Positions 32,626 to 41,523 of a DNA stretch of 64,000 nucleotides are shown in pieces. The position numbers were made by a program, and so were the translations under genes. The notes under the pieces were generated by a model that saw nothing but the letters and a program-made list of their open reading frames with translations, was not told where the DNA came from and made no database searches. Each line of letters starts with the position of its first letter. Within the stretch, counting starts at the first letter, position 1. The DNA is taken from NCBI GenBank assembly GCA_964489125.1, contig CAZAXY010000005.1:1-64000 (forward strand). Direction: 5' to 3'. This DNA comes from GYS-P2D sp964489125 (GTDB taxonomy: Bacteria; Bacteroidota; Bacteroidia; Chitinophagales; Saprospiraceae).

Positions 32626-33930
32626 TTATCCCCCAAAATCATCGAAAGCAACATTCTCTTCTGGTATGCCCCACTCGTCAGCCATAGTGATGACACACTG
32701 ATTCATGATCGGAGGACCACAGAAGTATAATTCTATCTCTTCTGGCTCTGGATGCTTACTTAGGAATTCGTCTATTACAACTTGGTGCACATACCCTTTG
32801 AAGCCATCACCCTCAGGATCGTCAAGGTCTTTCTTAAGAACCCAATTATCTTCTGGCAGTGGGTTGTCAAGAGCTACTGCAAATCGGAAATTAGGAAACT
32901 GCTTTTCGATTTCTCTAAACTCCTCGACATAAAACAACTCTTGCTTAGTTCGACCGCCGTAGAAGAACGTAACCTTACGGCCTGTCTTAAGTGTGTGAAA
33001 CAAGTGATAGAGATGCGATCGCATCGGAGCCATACCAGCACCGCCACCGACATATAGCATCTCAGCTTGAGTCTCCTTGATAAAGAACTCACCATATGGG
33101 CCAGAGATCGTCACTTTATCTCCTGGTTTGCGACTAAATACAAAAGAAGAGCAGATTCCTGGGTTCACATCCATCCATCCACCTTTTACTCTATCAAATG
33201 GTGGAGTAGCAATCCTAATTGTAAGCGATACTATATTTCCTTCCGCAGGGTGGTTAGACATCGAATAGGCCCGGAAGATCGGCTCATCATTCTTCATCTT
33301 AAGGTCCCATAATTTAAACTTGTCCCAGTCCTTCTGAAACTTGTCTGGAGAATCGTGATAATTAGGATGAGCGGTAATATCTATGTCTTTAGAGTAGTCA
33401 ACCACACACTCTGGCACGTCAACCTGGATATATCCACCTGCTTGAAAATCGAGTGTTTCGCCCTCTGGCAGTCTTACGATAAACTCTTTAATGAAGGTTG
33501 CCACGTTATAGTTAGAGATTACTTCACACTCCCACTTCTTAATACCGAATACCTCCTCTGGCACTCTGATCTCCATGTCTTCTCTCACCTTTACCTGACA
33601 TGCTAATCTCTTATTCTCCGCGGCTTCCTTACGAGTTAAGTGGTTCATCTCTGTTGGAAGCACATCACCTCCACCAGCGTCTACATGGCACTCACACATG
33701 GCACAGGTGCCTCCACCACCACAGGCAGATGGTAAGAAAACATTCTTATCTGATAATACAGTAAGCAATGAACTTCCCGGCTTAGCCTTAAGGGGATTAC
33801 TGGTATCTCCATTAACGATGATATTGACATCACCCTGTGGTACTAACTTCTTGTTAGCATACATCAGCATGAACGACAATCCCAGTATCACTATGGTGAA
33901 AATGGCAATCGCTGATATAATAGAAAGCAT
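32626..33930 (-). CDS. nqrF: Na+-translocating NADH:quinone reductase subunit F
   Basis: 434 residues. One N-terminal membrane span (~3-25) is followed by a plant-type ferredoxin domain with [2Fe-2S] ligands Cys70, Cys76, Cys79 and Cys111, then FAD-binding (RAYSMSN) and NADH-binding (YVGGGAGMAPMRS, and the C-terminal YFCGPPIMN) domains of the FNR family. It takes electrons from NADH and feeds them through FAD and the cluster into the Na+-pumping core at the inner membrane. It is the last gene of the nqrABCDEF operon, and a hairpin follows it. Length and motifs match canonical NqrF, slightly longer than Vibrio (408). Confidence 0.98.
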   Translation of the reverse strand: MLSIISAIAIFTIVILGLSFMLMYANKKLVPQGDVNIIVNGDTSNPLKAKPGSSLLTVLSDKNVFLPSACGGGGTCAMCECHVDAGGGDVLPTEMNHLTRKEAAENKRLACQVKVREDMEIRVPEEVFGIKKWECEVISNYNVATFIKEFIVRLPEGETLDFQAGGYIQVDVPECVVDYSKDIDITAHPNYHDSPDKFQKDWDKFKLWDLKMKNDEPIFRAYSMSNHPAEGNIVSLTIRIATPPFDRVKGGWMDVNPGICSSFVFSRKPGDKVTISGPYGEFFIKETQAEMLYVGGGAGMAPMRSHLYHLFHTLKTGRKVTFFYGGRTKQELFYVEEFREIEKQFPNFRFAVALDNPLPEDNWVLKKDLDDPEGDGFKGYVHQVVIDEFLSKHPEPEEIELYFCGPPIMNQCVITMADEWGIPEENVAFDDFGG

Positions 33931-33970
33931 GGTTTATATTTTAATTTTCCTTTAGAAAAATGTCTATCTA

Positions 33971-34570
33971 CTAAAATGATGCAGGGTCGATACCGAGCAA
34001 GCTCAAGAAAGCCATACCCATCAATCCTGTCAATAAGAATGCCATACCTAATCCTCTCAGCGGTGCTGGCACGTTACTATACTTTATCTTTTCTCTGATC
34101 GCAGCTAGAGCTACGATGGCCAAGAACCATCCAAATCCACCTCCTGCACCAAATGCAATCGACTCAGCGAAGCTGTACTCTCGAGAAACCATAAATAATG
34201 ATCCTCCAAGGATTGCACAGTTCACCGTGATCAATGGTAAGAATATACCGAGTGAATTATATAATGACGGAGAGTACTTCTCAATAACCATCTCCACCAG
34301 CTGCACCATAGATGCAATCACTGCAATGAAGAGAATAAATCTCAAGAAGGTAAGATCCAATCCAAGAATACCTCCCTCGTCAAGTAGATAAGTACTGATT
34401 AACCAGTTAATAGGCATCGTCACTACCAATACAAAAATTACCGCAAGACCTAATCCAAAGGCTGTCTTAAGTGTCTTGGAAACCGCCAAAAAAGAGCACA
34501 TCCCTAAGAAGTAAGAGAGAATCAAATTCTCAATGAATGCCGCCTTAATAAATACGTTTACTAATTCCAC
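33971..34570 (-). CDS. nqrE: Na+-translocating NADH:quinone reductase subunit E
   Basis: 199 residues with about six transmembrane helices and the family signatures LSYFLGMCSFLAVSK and LPLITVNCAILGG. In the known structures, Cys25 and Cys118 here correspond to the NqrE cysteines that share an intramembrane [2Fe-2S] cluster with NqrD; both are conserved. It lies 11 bases after nqrD and 40 before nqrF. Confidence 0.97.
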   Translation of the reverse strand: MELVNVFIKAAFIENLILSYFLGMCSFLAVSKTLKTAFGLGLAVIFVLVVTMPINWLISTYLLDEGGILGLDLTFLRFILFIAVIASMVQLVEMVIEKYSPSLYNSLGIFLPLITVNCAILGGSLFMVSREYSFAESIAFGAGGGFGWFLAIVALAAIREKIKYSNVPAPLRGLGMAFLLTGLMGMAFLSLLGIDPASF

Positions 34571-34581
34571 TTTTCTATGAT

Positions 34582-35295
34582 TTAAGAGATGTCAACTAAT
34601 TTAGGATTCCACGAACGGTGTACCCAGATCATGATCGCTATAATAAACATGGCTGCTGCTGGAAGTACCATCAGGTTATTATTCTGATACCACCCAAACC
34701 AAGATCCATCAGCCAAGGTGTTGATTGTATATTCTGCGGAGGGGCCTATAATCTTCCATTCCACTGGAGTACCAGCCAGGAATGTTCCCTTGCCGAATAC
34801 CTCTCTAACCAATGCCACTGCAATTAATATCACGCCGTATCCAAATCCATTTCCAACTCCATCGAGAAATGCTTTCCAAGGACTATTAGCCATGGCAAAA
34901 GCCTCCAACCGACCCATAACAATACAGTTAGTGATGATTAATCCAATGAATACAGATAGCTGCTTATAGGTAGGGTAATCTACAGCCTTAAGTGTCAACT
35001 CCACTACCGTTACTAACGTAGCAATAATCACTAACTGGACGATCATCCTTACTTGCTTCGGTATAGACTTTCGTAGCAGTGAGGTAAAGAGATTAGAGAA
35101 TGCACATACGAACACCACCGCTATTGCCATGATAATCGATGGGAACAACAATGTAGTTACCGCAAGCGCACTACATATCCCAAGTACCTGTACGGTAATC
35201 GGGTTGTTATCATTAAGCGGATCTGTTAAGAGCTTTCGTTCCTTCTTGCCAAAGGCGAACAAGGGCTCTTTCTTTTCTACAGTAGTTTCAGCCAT
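34582..35295 (-). CDS. nqrD: Na+-translocating NADH:quinone reductase subunit D
   Basis: 237 residues, a paralogue of NqrE with inverted topology, with about six transmembrane segments. Cys41 and Cys124 (VLGICSALAV and ITNCIVMGRLEAFA) are the ligands of the shared intramembrane cluster. It is longer than Vibrio NqrD (210) because of an N-terminal charged stretch and an extra periplasmic piece (~170-200, VEWKIIGPSAEYTINTLADG). The start overlaps the nqrC stop. Confidence 0.97.
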   Translation of the reverse strand: MAETTVEKKEPLFAFGKKERKLLTDPLNDNNPITVQVLGICSALAVTTLLFPSIIMAIAVVFVCAFSNLFTSLLRKSIPKQVRMIVQLVIIATLVTVVELTLKAVDYPTYKQLSVFIGLIITNCIVMGRLEAFAMANSPWKAFLDGVGNGFGYGVILIAVALVREVFGKGTFLAGTPVEWKIIGPSAEYTINTLADGSWFGWYQNNNLMVLPAAAMFIIAIMIWVHRSWNPKLVDIS

Positions 35296-36047
35296 TATGA
35301 TTTTTTCTGTGTGTTAAAGAATGGTTGATAATATTGAAGACCTGCGAATAACATATCTGTTACGCCATCCGCCGTAACAGTCGCACCTGAGATGCCGTCG
35401 ACCTCATATAATGGGTTTCTTGCACCACCTTTTCTGACTACCACTGAAGTATACTTGCCGTCCTCATCATACAGGCTCTTGCCTGCAAACTGTCTCTTGA
35501 ATGCTGGATTATCTTTAATCTCTGCACCGAGTCCTGGCGTCTCTCCTTGATGATCAAATGATGCACCAACTACGGTAGCAAAATCATCCTTCAATGCGAT
35601 ATTACCCCAAATTTCATCCCAGAGACCATTTCCTCTAATAGAGACGATGTAGATCTTTTCACCATTGTTGTCAAAGGTGAATACTGGAAATATACGTTCT
35701 TCGGCAGGCTTCTTCTTTTCTTTCTTCATGTCTACATGCTCTGCCTGTCCGCCCTTGTATCCTCGAGCCTCAACTTCCTCAGAGCTTACCGGATTACCAT
35801 TAAAGTCTACAACAGTCTGCACAATCTTCTCGTCGAAGATGCTCAGTACCTCATTTTCGGGAAGTTTATCGGCCTTTACATCGTCACCTAACTCCGTCTC
35901 AACAGCGGCAAGGATGGCTTTCTTATTGAAGATTGCTTCATTCTTGTCGTGTGTAGGCTTAAGCACTGTAGCCATCAGCGATAAGACCAATGCTACGACC
36001 ACAGTCATGATCATCACAAATGTTATAACATATGTATTACTACGCAT
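35295..36047 (-). CDS. nqrC: Na+-translocating NADH:quinone reductase subunit C
   Basis: 250 residues with one N-terminal membrane span (~6-28) and a large periplasmic FMN-binding domain. The flavinylation motif is DGISGAT near the C-terminus, putting FMN on Thr223, as expected for flavin transfer by ApbE (not in this window). It passes electrons between the membrane flavin and the cluster. Its start overlaps the end of nqrB and its stop overlaps nqrD, indicating translational coupling. Confidence 0.97.
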   Translation of the reverse strand: MRSNTYVITFVMIMTVVVALVLSLMATVLKPTHDKNEAIFNKKAILAAVETELGDDVKADKLPENEVLSIFDEKIVQTVVDFNGNPVSSEEVEARGYKGGQAEHVDMKKEKKKPAEERIFPVFTFDNNGEKIYIVSIRGNGLWDEIWGNIALKDDFATVVGASFDHQGETPGLGAEIKDNPAFKRQFAGKSLYDEDGKYTSVVVRKGGARNPLYEVDGISGATVTADGVTDMLFAGLQYYQPFFNTQKKS

Positions 36048-37290
36048 GAGTTAATTTTTTTCTTTTACTGATATGTGGATTCAATACCATTCTATCTAAT
36101 AGCGGCGCAAATGTATTCATGAAGATGATCGCCAGCATCCATCCCTCAGGATATGCTGGATTTAATACCCTCACTATCATTCCTATAAATCCTATCAAGA
36201 ATCCATAGGCGATTTTGCCTCCATTAGTAGAAGCGGCTGTAACAGGATCTGTAGCCATGAATGCCATCGCAAAAAAGAAACTACCCATATAAAACTGATA
36301 GTACCAAGGCACTGTCATAAATGGTGTGGCATCCCATGCATTGAGTATTAGTGACATGAGTGCTGCTCCAGCAGTCATGCTTAACATGATTCTCCAACTC
36401 GCTATTCTGGTGATCAACAAGAAAGCAGCACCTATCAGTATAAGTGGCTTAGAAGTCTCCCCTATAGAGCCAGGTATAGTACCCCACCACATCTGTGTCT
36501 CAGAGTAAACGGCGGTCACCGCATCCCATCCTCCTTGATATGCGAGTGCCAAAGGAGTAGCTCCAGTAAATCCATCGACGACTTGACCTCCTCCAAATTT
36601 GGGAAGGTCCATCCATCCAAATAGTCCATTAAACAGGTTGTGAGCCCAGCCATAATCTGCTGCATATCCCGCTCTCACGTGCTCAAATCCCGATACCCAT
36701 ACATCGTCTCCCGATATAGTAGTGGGATAGGCAAAGAAAACAAAGAGACGCGCCATCAAGGCCACGTTCCATATATTCATGCCCGTGCCTCCAAAAGCCT
36801 CCTTAACAAGGATTACAGCAAAAGCAACGGACAATACCAATATCCAAATCGGAAGATCCGGTGGCATAATCAGCGGTATCAGTGCTCCTGATACCAGAAA
36901 ACCTTCTTCTACAGCGTGCCCTCGCTTGGAAGCATACCAAAACTCTATACCCAGTCCAACGACATGCGCGACAATGAATATTGGTAATAACTTGATCAAT
37001 CCATGAGCAAGCTTAAGGTGGAAACCTTCTAAAAAGCCCAGATACTCGCCCATCGCTACAAAGTGTTGGTGACCTATGTTGTAGGTGCCAAACACATAGC
37101 ATAACTGCATTGCCAATACTACATGAACCATGGTACGCTTAAGGTCCATGCCATCTCTGACATGAACTCCGCTCTTGGTAACAGAGTTAGGCGTAGCCAA
37201 AAAAGTAAAAAAAGCATCATAGGCAGTATGTGCCAATGGCCTTTTCTTCTTGTCTGGCTCTATCTTCTTTATTTTATCTATTAAACCCAT
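36040..37290 (-). CDS. nqrB: Na+-translocating NADH:quinone reductase subunit B
   Basis: 416 residues with about ten transmembrane helices. It carries the covalent FMN site DGFTGAT (Thr245), and it also holds riboflavin and the Na+ path in known structures. The family blocks GFLVSGALIPLIMPPDLPIW and AMAFMATDPVTAA are present. It begins 37 bases after nqrA and overlaps nqrC by 8 bases. Confidence 0.98.
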   Translation of the reverse strand: MGLIDKIKKIEPDKKKRPLAHTAYDAFFTFLATPNSVTKSGVHVRDGMDLKRTMVHVVLAMQLCYVFGTYNIGHQHFVAMGEYLGFLEGFHLKLAHGLIKLLPIFIVAHVVGLGIEFWYASKRGHAVEEGFLVSGALIPLIMPPDLPIWILVLSVAFAVILVKEAFGGTGMNIWNVALMARLFVFFAYPTTISGDDVWVSGFEHVRAGYAADYGWAHNLFNGLFGWMDLPKFGGGQVVDGFTGATPLALAYQGGWDAVTAVYSETQMWWGTIPGSIGETSKPLILIGAAFLLITRIASWRIMLSMTAGAALMSLILNAWDATPFMTVPWYYQFYMGSFFFAMAFMATDPVTAASTNGGKIAYGFLIGFIGMIVRVLNPAYPEGWMLAIIFMNTFAPLLDRMVLNPHISKRKKLTHA

Positions 37291-37327
37291 ATCAGGACTT
37301 AGTTATAATTTTTCTTAATCGGTTCGG

Positions 37328-38968
37328 TTATCCTTGTTCGCGCATCATATCCAATCCCCCTCTCAGTATATCTTGAACAGGCATCTTGGATGTACAAACA
37401 AATTCACAGAGCGCTACATCTTCCTCAGAAAGCTCATAGATTCCCAAACCCTCCATTTGCTCAAAATCTCCAGTCATGATTGCCTTCAACAAGTGTTGAG
37501 GATATAGATCCATAGGTAGGACTTGTTCGTACTGACCACTCATCACAAATGCTCGTTGCTCTCCATGCATGCCTGTATCACCATCAAATTCAAGCTTGGG
37601 ATACAAGAAATTGGGGAAAGTCTTAGAAATTGTTGGCCGCGCCTTAATGGGTAGTAACCATCCAAATATCTCATAGTAATCACCTTCTTCGATTACTGAG
37701 ACCTGATCACTTCTATGTCTCAGATATGATTCTGCCGATGAGGTCGCTCCACTTAACACATCACCATCTATAATTCTATTCTTTTCTCCTTTTAAATTGT
37801 CCTTGACGAGATCTCCGATATTTGCACCTGCATATGTATCGATATATCCTGGATTTAACACATTCGCTCCACCTACAGAGACTATGCGTCGAGCATTATA
37901 GATGCCCTTATGCATTAGTTCACCCAGCGTAATTACTTCTTGTACCCCTAATGTCCACACTGTTTGGCCAGAGGCAATAGGTGCCGTGTGGTGGATCTGT
38001 ATTCCTACATTGCCGCTCGGGTGTTTGCCCTTAAACCATCGTTTCTCTACGTTTTGAGCCCCAGTTAAGGCAGCGTGAGGAGCGTCATCACTATTAGCAC
38101 TTAATCCTAGATAGACCTTGCCACGCGTCAATCTATTGAGCGTGTCAAGACCTTTCTGAAACATCTCTCCACGTCCCTCAATAACAATACTGGTATCTGG
38201 CGAAAGCGGCGCTGTATCAAATGTGCTAATGAATATATTATTAGGCACAGAATCATGCGCTGGCAATACATCATATGGTCTCTGATTAAACAAGGTCCAT
38301 CCTCCTGTATTGAGTAGAAAGCTCACTATATCATCTCTGCTTGCTTCTGAGATACTTGGTGGATCAAACTGCGTATGCTTAATCTCGCTATCTGCAAGAA
38401 TGACAACATCTGTTATTGCTCTTTTTTCTCCTCTATTGATTTCAATCACTTCACCACTAACTGGCGTCACAAACTTAACAACTGGATTTTTCTTATCGTA
38501 GTAGATTGTATCTCCAGCCTTTACCTCATCACCGACATTGACCACAACTTTAGGTATGGGTGATAGCCCTCTAAAGCTTTTAGGGTTAACGGAGAATCTG
38601 GTAACACTCTTTTTAATTGGTGTTCCTGTAGGTTTGCCCTTGAGCAAGATGTCATGACCTTGCTTTAGTTGTGTGACCGGTGCTCCTTGGGTGTATTGGG
38701 GGCCCGCACCTTTCCAAAGCGAGCTAATAGATAGCCCTTTATCCTCTCCTTCAATGTCAACTCCATTCTTGGAGGCTTCTATAGATAGAAAGTTCTGACT
38801 GAGTGTTAGTATAGCACTAACCAGAATTAGCGCCCCAACCACAATTAAGATCCCAATGACATAAACATTACTGTTGCCTTGGGCTGTTTGTGCTTGTGCA
38901 ATTTGGGTAATTAATGAAAGAGCGAGAACGAAACTAAAGCGCGAGAAGAACTTGTGATCTGTATGCAT
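37328..38968 (-). CDS. nqrA: Na+-translocating NADH:quinone reductase subunit A with N-terminal membrane extension
   Basis: 546 residues, about 100 longer than the usual ~445. From about residue 97 the sequence is canonical NqrA: a lipoyl/Rnf-like fold with GHDILLKGKP, FRGLSPIPKVVVNVGDEVKAGD, the mid-part GHRKGKHPSGNVGIQIHH-type block, and CEFVCTSKMPVQDILRGGLD at the end. Before this come a hydrophobic stretch ending AQA (~7-26) and a second 20-residue hydrophobic segment (~35-56). NqrA is normally a soluble cytoplasmic subunit that binds ubiquinone, so a membrane anchor here is unusual. It is the first gene of the operon, with a perfect promoter box ~30 bases upstream. The longer start is favoured because the whole extension is open and follows the promoter. 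Confidence 0.93.
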   Translation of the reverse strand: MHTDHKFFSRFSFVLALSLITQIAQAQTAQGNSNVYVIGILIVVGALILVSAILTLSQNFLSIEASKNGVDIEGEDKGLSISSLWKGAGPQYTQGAPVTQLKQGHDILLKGKPTGTPIKKSVTRFSVNPKSFRGLSPIPKVVVNVGDEVKAGDTIYYDKKNPVVKFVTPVSGEVIEINRGEKRAITDVVILADSEIKHTQFDPPSISEASRDDIVSFLLNTGGWTLFNQRPYDVLPAHDSVPNNIFISTFDTAPLSPDTSIVIEGRGEMFQKGLDTLNRLTRGKVYLGLSANSDDAPHAALTGAQNVEKRWFKGKHPSGNVGIQIHHTAPIASGQTVWTLGVQEVITLGELMHKGIYNARRIVSVGGANVLNPGYIDTYAGANIGDLVKDNLKGEKNRIIDGDVLSGATSSAESYLRHRSDQVSVIEEGDYYEIFGWLLPIKARPTISKTFPNFLYPKLEFDGDTGMHGEQRAFVMSGQYEQVLPMDLYPQHLLKAIMTGDFEQMEGLGIYELSEEDVALCEFVCTSKMPVQDILRGGLDMMREQG

Positions 38969-38997
38969 ATTGATACTATAGCTGTCAAAAATCGCCG

Positions 38998-39005
38998 CAA
39001 AGATA
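38998..39005 (-). promoter_or_regulatory. -7 promoter box (TATCTTTG) for the nqr operon
   Basis: The minus strand reads TATCTTTG, a perfect TAnnTTTG match, 29 bases before the nqrA ATG at 38968, so the leader would be about 20-25 bases. It lies in the 111-base gap between nqrA and the sorbosone-dehydrogenase-like gene, which otherwise shows no feature. Confidence 0.6.
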
Positions 39006-39079
39006 CTAAGCTTGAAGCTTTCTGTACGATGTGAGATTCAATCCCGATTAATGGAATTTCTATTTAGACTACTTATAAT

Positions 39080-40231
39080 TTAACCTTTCTTACTTATTCG
39101 GTAGATAACGTCAGCAAAATCATCGGAAACCAGCATCGATCCATCAGCCATCCACTCTATATCTACTGGTCTTCCCCAGACCTCATCTGTCTCAGTATCT
39201 AACCATCCACTGGCAAAAACGTCATAGCTTTTAGAATTATGATTCTCATCAAGTGCTACTGAAGTAATCCTATAACCGATCTTCTTTGATCTATTCCAAG
39301 AACCATGCTCAGCCATAAATGCTGTTTCGCCATAGTCCGCTTCAAACTGAGTGCCATGAGTAAACTCTACGCCAAGCGGCGCTACATGCGGGCCTAAATT
39401 TTGTACTGGTGCCACAAAGTCCTTGCAATCACCCTTGGAGCCAAAGTCTGGATCTGAGAGATCGCCCTGATGACAGTAAGGGTATCCGAAATGTTGACCA
39501 TCCTCAGTGGCACGATTCAGCTCGCATGATGGGATTTCATCGCCTAACATATCACGCCCATTATCAGTAAACCATAGGTCTCCAGTGCTCGGGTGCCATG
39601 TAAATCCGACAGTATTTCGCACTCCAGATTGTACTACCTCCATCCCTGTACCATCTGGATTGATGCGGGTAATTGAGGCGAAAACTGGATCTTCTGATTC
39701 GCAGATATTGCAGGGTGCCCCGACTGGAATATAGAGCTTACCATCTGGTCCAAAGGCGATAAACTTCCATCCGTGGTGTTTTTCTGTTGGATATCCATCA
39801 TATAGAACTTCAGGTTCACCAGGATTGTCTAAGCGACTTTCTATATCACTAAACTTCAACAATCGATTCACTTCCGCTACGTACAGGTCTCCATCTCTGA
39901 AAGCGACGCCATTAGGCATAGTGCCGCCGGTAAGGAGGATATGCTTCTCATCAGCTATCATGTCTCCATCAGTATCCTTGAGTGCATAGACGTCACCCTT
40001 AGATCTTGTTCCAACATAGAGGACTCCAGATGGCGAGAGGGCCATCGCACGAGCATTCTCAACATCGTCAGCGTATATGTCGATCTTGTACCCCTCTGGT
40101 AGGGCGATCTTAGACAGTGGCAGGTCACTAGCAGCAACTTCTCCCTGAGCTTCGGGCTTTTCTGGTGCATTTATAGTGGTGTTCTGACATGACCACAATG
40201 TTGCAAGTGATAGTAGAATAATTAATTTCAT
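39080..40231 (-). CDS. PQQ-dependent sugar (L-sorbosone) dehydrogenase-like lipoprotein
   Basis: 383 residues with a lipoprotein signal (lipobox TLWSC, Cys15) and a six-bladed beta-propeller. Blade signatures include GVLYVGTRSKGDVYAL, FGPDGKLYIPVGAPCN, TWHPSTGDLWFTDNGRD and EHGSWNRSKKIGYR; the last two are typical of the soluble glucose/sorbosone dehydrogenase fold. It would oxidise a sugar or polyol in the periplasm with PQQ, though no PQQ-synthesis genes are nearby. Four Cys residues in the middle (CNICESEDP and CELN ... YCHQGD) may form disulfides. Its start overlaps the preceding START gene (ATGA). Confidence 0.85.
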   Translation of the reverse strand: MKLIILLSLATLWSCQNTTINAPEKPEAQGEVAASDLPLSKIALPEGYKIDIYADDVENARAMALSPSGVLYVGTRSKGDVYALKDTDGDMIADEKHILLTGGTMPNGVAFRDGDLYVAEVNRLLKFSDIESRLDNPGEPEVLYDGYPTEKHHGWKFIAFGPDGKLYIPVGAPCNICESEDPVFASITRINPDGTGMEVVQSGVRNTVGFTWHPSTGDLWFTDNGRDMLGDEIPSCELNRATEDGQHFGYPYCHQGDLSDPDFGSKGDCKDFVAPVQNLGPHVAPLGVEFTHGTQFEADYGETAFMAEHGSWNRSKKIGYRITSVALDENHNSKSYDVFASGWLDTETDEVWGRPVDIEWMADGSMLVSDDFADVIYRISKKG

Positions 40232-40869
40232 TTGGATAAGATTTCGAATTTCTTGTTTTGATATTTCGGTAATAAAATGAGTTCTTTCAGGAGTTTGATG
40301 GACTTAACTGGATTCTTGACAGTCTGCGAATTGATAATAAATGCTGGCACAAGACCGCCCGGATCCAAAACAAATTGGTGTACAAGTTCTATCTCTCCAT
40401 TAGGCAATTGCCTAACATCCCAAAAGCCCTTGCAGACTTCTATCTGAATATACTTATTGCTCGGCTCATAAAAATCCTGCACGCAAGAAACTTCTATGTG
40501 CAACAATTTTTTCTCGTCGTCATAGCTCAACTCATTAAGATATACGCCATCTCTATCTTTAGCCGGAAAAGGTGCATCAACCGTGATATAATTTACATAC
40601 TTGTCTGGCTCATCCACATGTGTTGTAACTCCATCAATTCCATCGAATAGTTCAGGGTATATATCAAAGTCTTTAAAAACAGCTAATAGAGCAGACAAGT
40701 TACCTTTCATTCTTGTCTCTATCCGATACTCATCAAACTTAGTCCAGTCAATCTTGCGTGTAAAAGCCTTGATACCATCAACATCCTTTCTCTGATTCCA
40801 GTTACTTTGGCCTGCCAGCGAGGACATAAAAATGAATGCTATAAAGAATGTAGTTAAGCGTATGATCAT
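40228..40869 (-). CDS. START/SRPBCC domain exported protein
   Basis: 213 residues from the ATG at 40869, which follows the Nudix stop with a TGATG overlap; a longer reading from 40932 is unlikely. It has a signal peptide (~1-20, ending SLAGQ) and then a START-type lipid-binding fold with WNQRKDVDGIKAFTRK, FDIYPELFDGI and DPGGLVPAFIINSQTVKNP. START domains bind a lipid or hydrophobic ligand in a deep pocket. Being exported, it would act in the periplasm. It is translationally coupled to the Nudix hydrolase upstream and the sugar dehydrogenase downstream. Confidence 0.82.
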   Translation of the reverse strand: MIIRLTTFFIAFIFMSSLAGQSNWNQRKDVDGIKAFTRKIDWTKFDEYRIETRMKGNLSALLAVFKDFDIYPELFDGIDGVTTHVDEPDKYVNYITVDAPFPAKDRDGVYLNELSYDDEKKLLHIEVSCVQDFYEPSNKYIQIEVCKGFWDVRQLPNGEIELVHQFVLDPGGLVPAFIINSQTVKNPVKSIKLLKELILLPKYQNKKFEILSK

Positions 40870-41510
40870 CAAATTGATATATCTCTTGTCATGTCTAAAA
40901 ACTCCGTCAGAATCATGGCGGTTGCTCCCCATAATATATGACCCTTTAAGTCATAATATGGAACGTCTCGTAAGGTTATTCCGTGCGTCTTAATGGTTGT
41001 ATTAGACGTTCCCTCCGTTACAAAATCATGAACAGAGCCAAAAAGAATTTCTGCCACTTCATGATTAGGCTGGATTTCATCAGGCTCATTGAAGTAGCCT
41101 ACATACGGTTGTACTATATGATTACTGGCATATACGTACAGTGAACTGAGTAGCCCAAGCACTTCTATTTTTGCTGGAGGAACTCCAATCTCTTCGTGAG
41201 TCTCTCTAAGCGCACATGTCAATAGGCTGTCATCAGTCTGTTCTTTGCGACCTCCAGGGAAACTTATCTGCCCGCTATGCTTGTCGTTCTTATGATATGC
41301 TCTTCTCATAAAAATGACTTCACTACCCCTAGACCTTTGAGTTAATAGCAGCAGTACTGCTGCTTGGTTTGCATCGGTTGAAGGCTGATAGTACTTTTCG
41401 AAGCGATCTATATCGCCTGCGGCCAACTTAACGTGCGACGATTTACCTGGTTTATCACCACCCAATATTGACTTGAGACCCTCAAGCTTCGCTGATAGAC
41501 TATCGCTCAA
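40869..41510 (-). CDS. Nudix hydrolase, CoA pyrophosphatase (NudL-like)
   Basis: 213 residues. The CoAse-specific lead-in LLLLTQRSRGSEVIFMRRA with HSGQISFPGGRKE precedes the Nudix box region ALRETHEEIGV, where the two catalytic glutamates are kept and the early part of the box is the CoAse variant. It splits CoA and related pyrophosphates into 3',5'-ADP and phosphopantetheine. It lies 13 bases after hemD and its stop overlaps the START gene. Confidence 0.9.
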   Translation of the reverse strand: MSDSLSAKLEGLKSILGGDKPGKSSHVKLAAGDIDRFEKYYQPSTDANQAAVLLLLTQRSRGSEVIFMRRAYHKNDKHSGQISFPGGRKEQTDDSLLTCALRETHEEIGVPPAKIEVLGLLSSLYVYASNHIVQPYVGYFNEPDEIQPNHEVAEILFGSVHDFVTEGTSNTTIKTHGITLRDVPYYDLKGHILWGATAMILTEFLDMTRDISI

Positions 41511-41523
41511 GAGTTTCGCAAAT

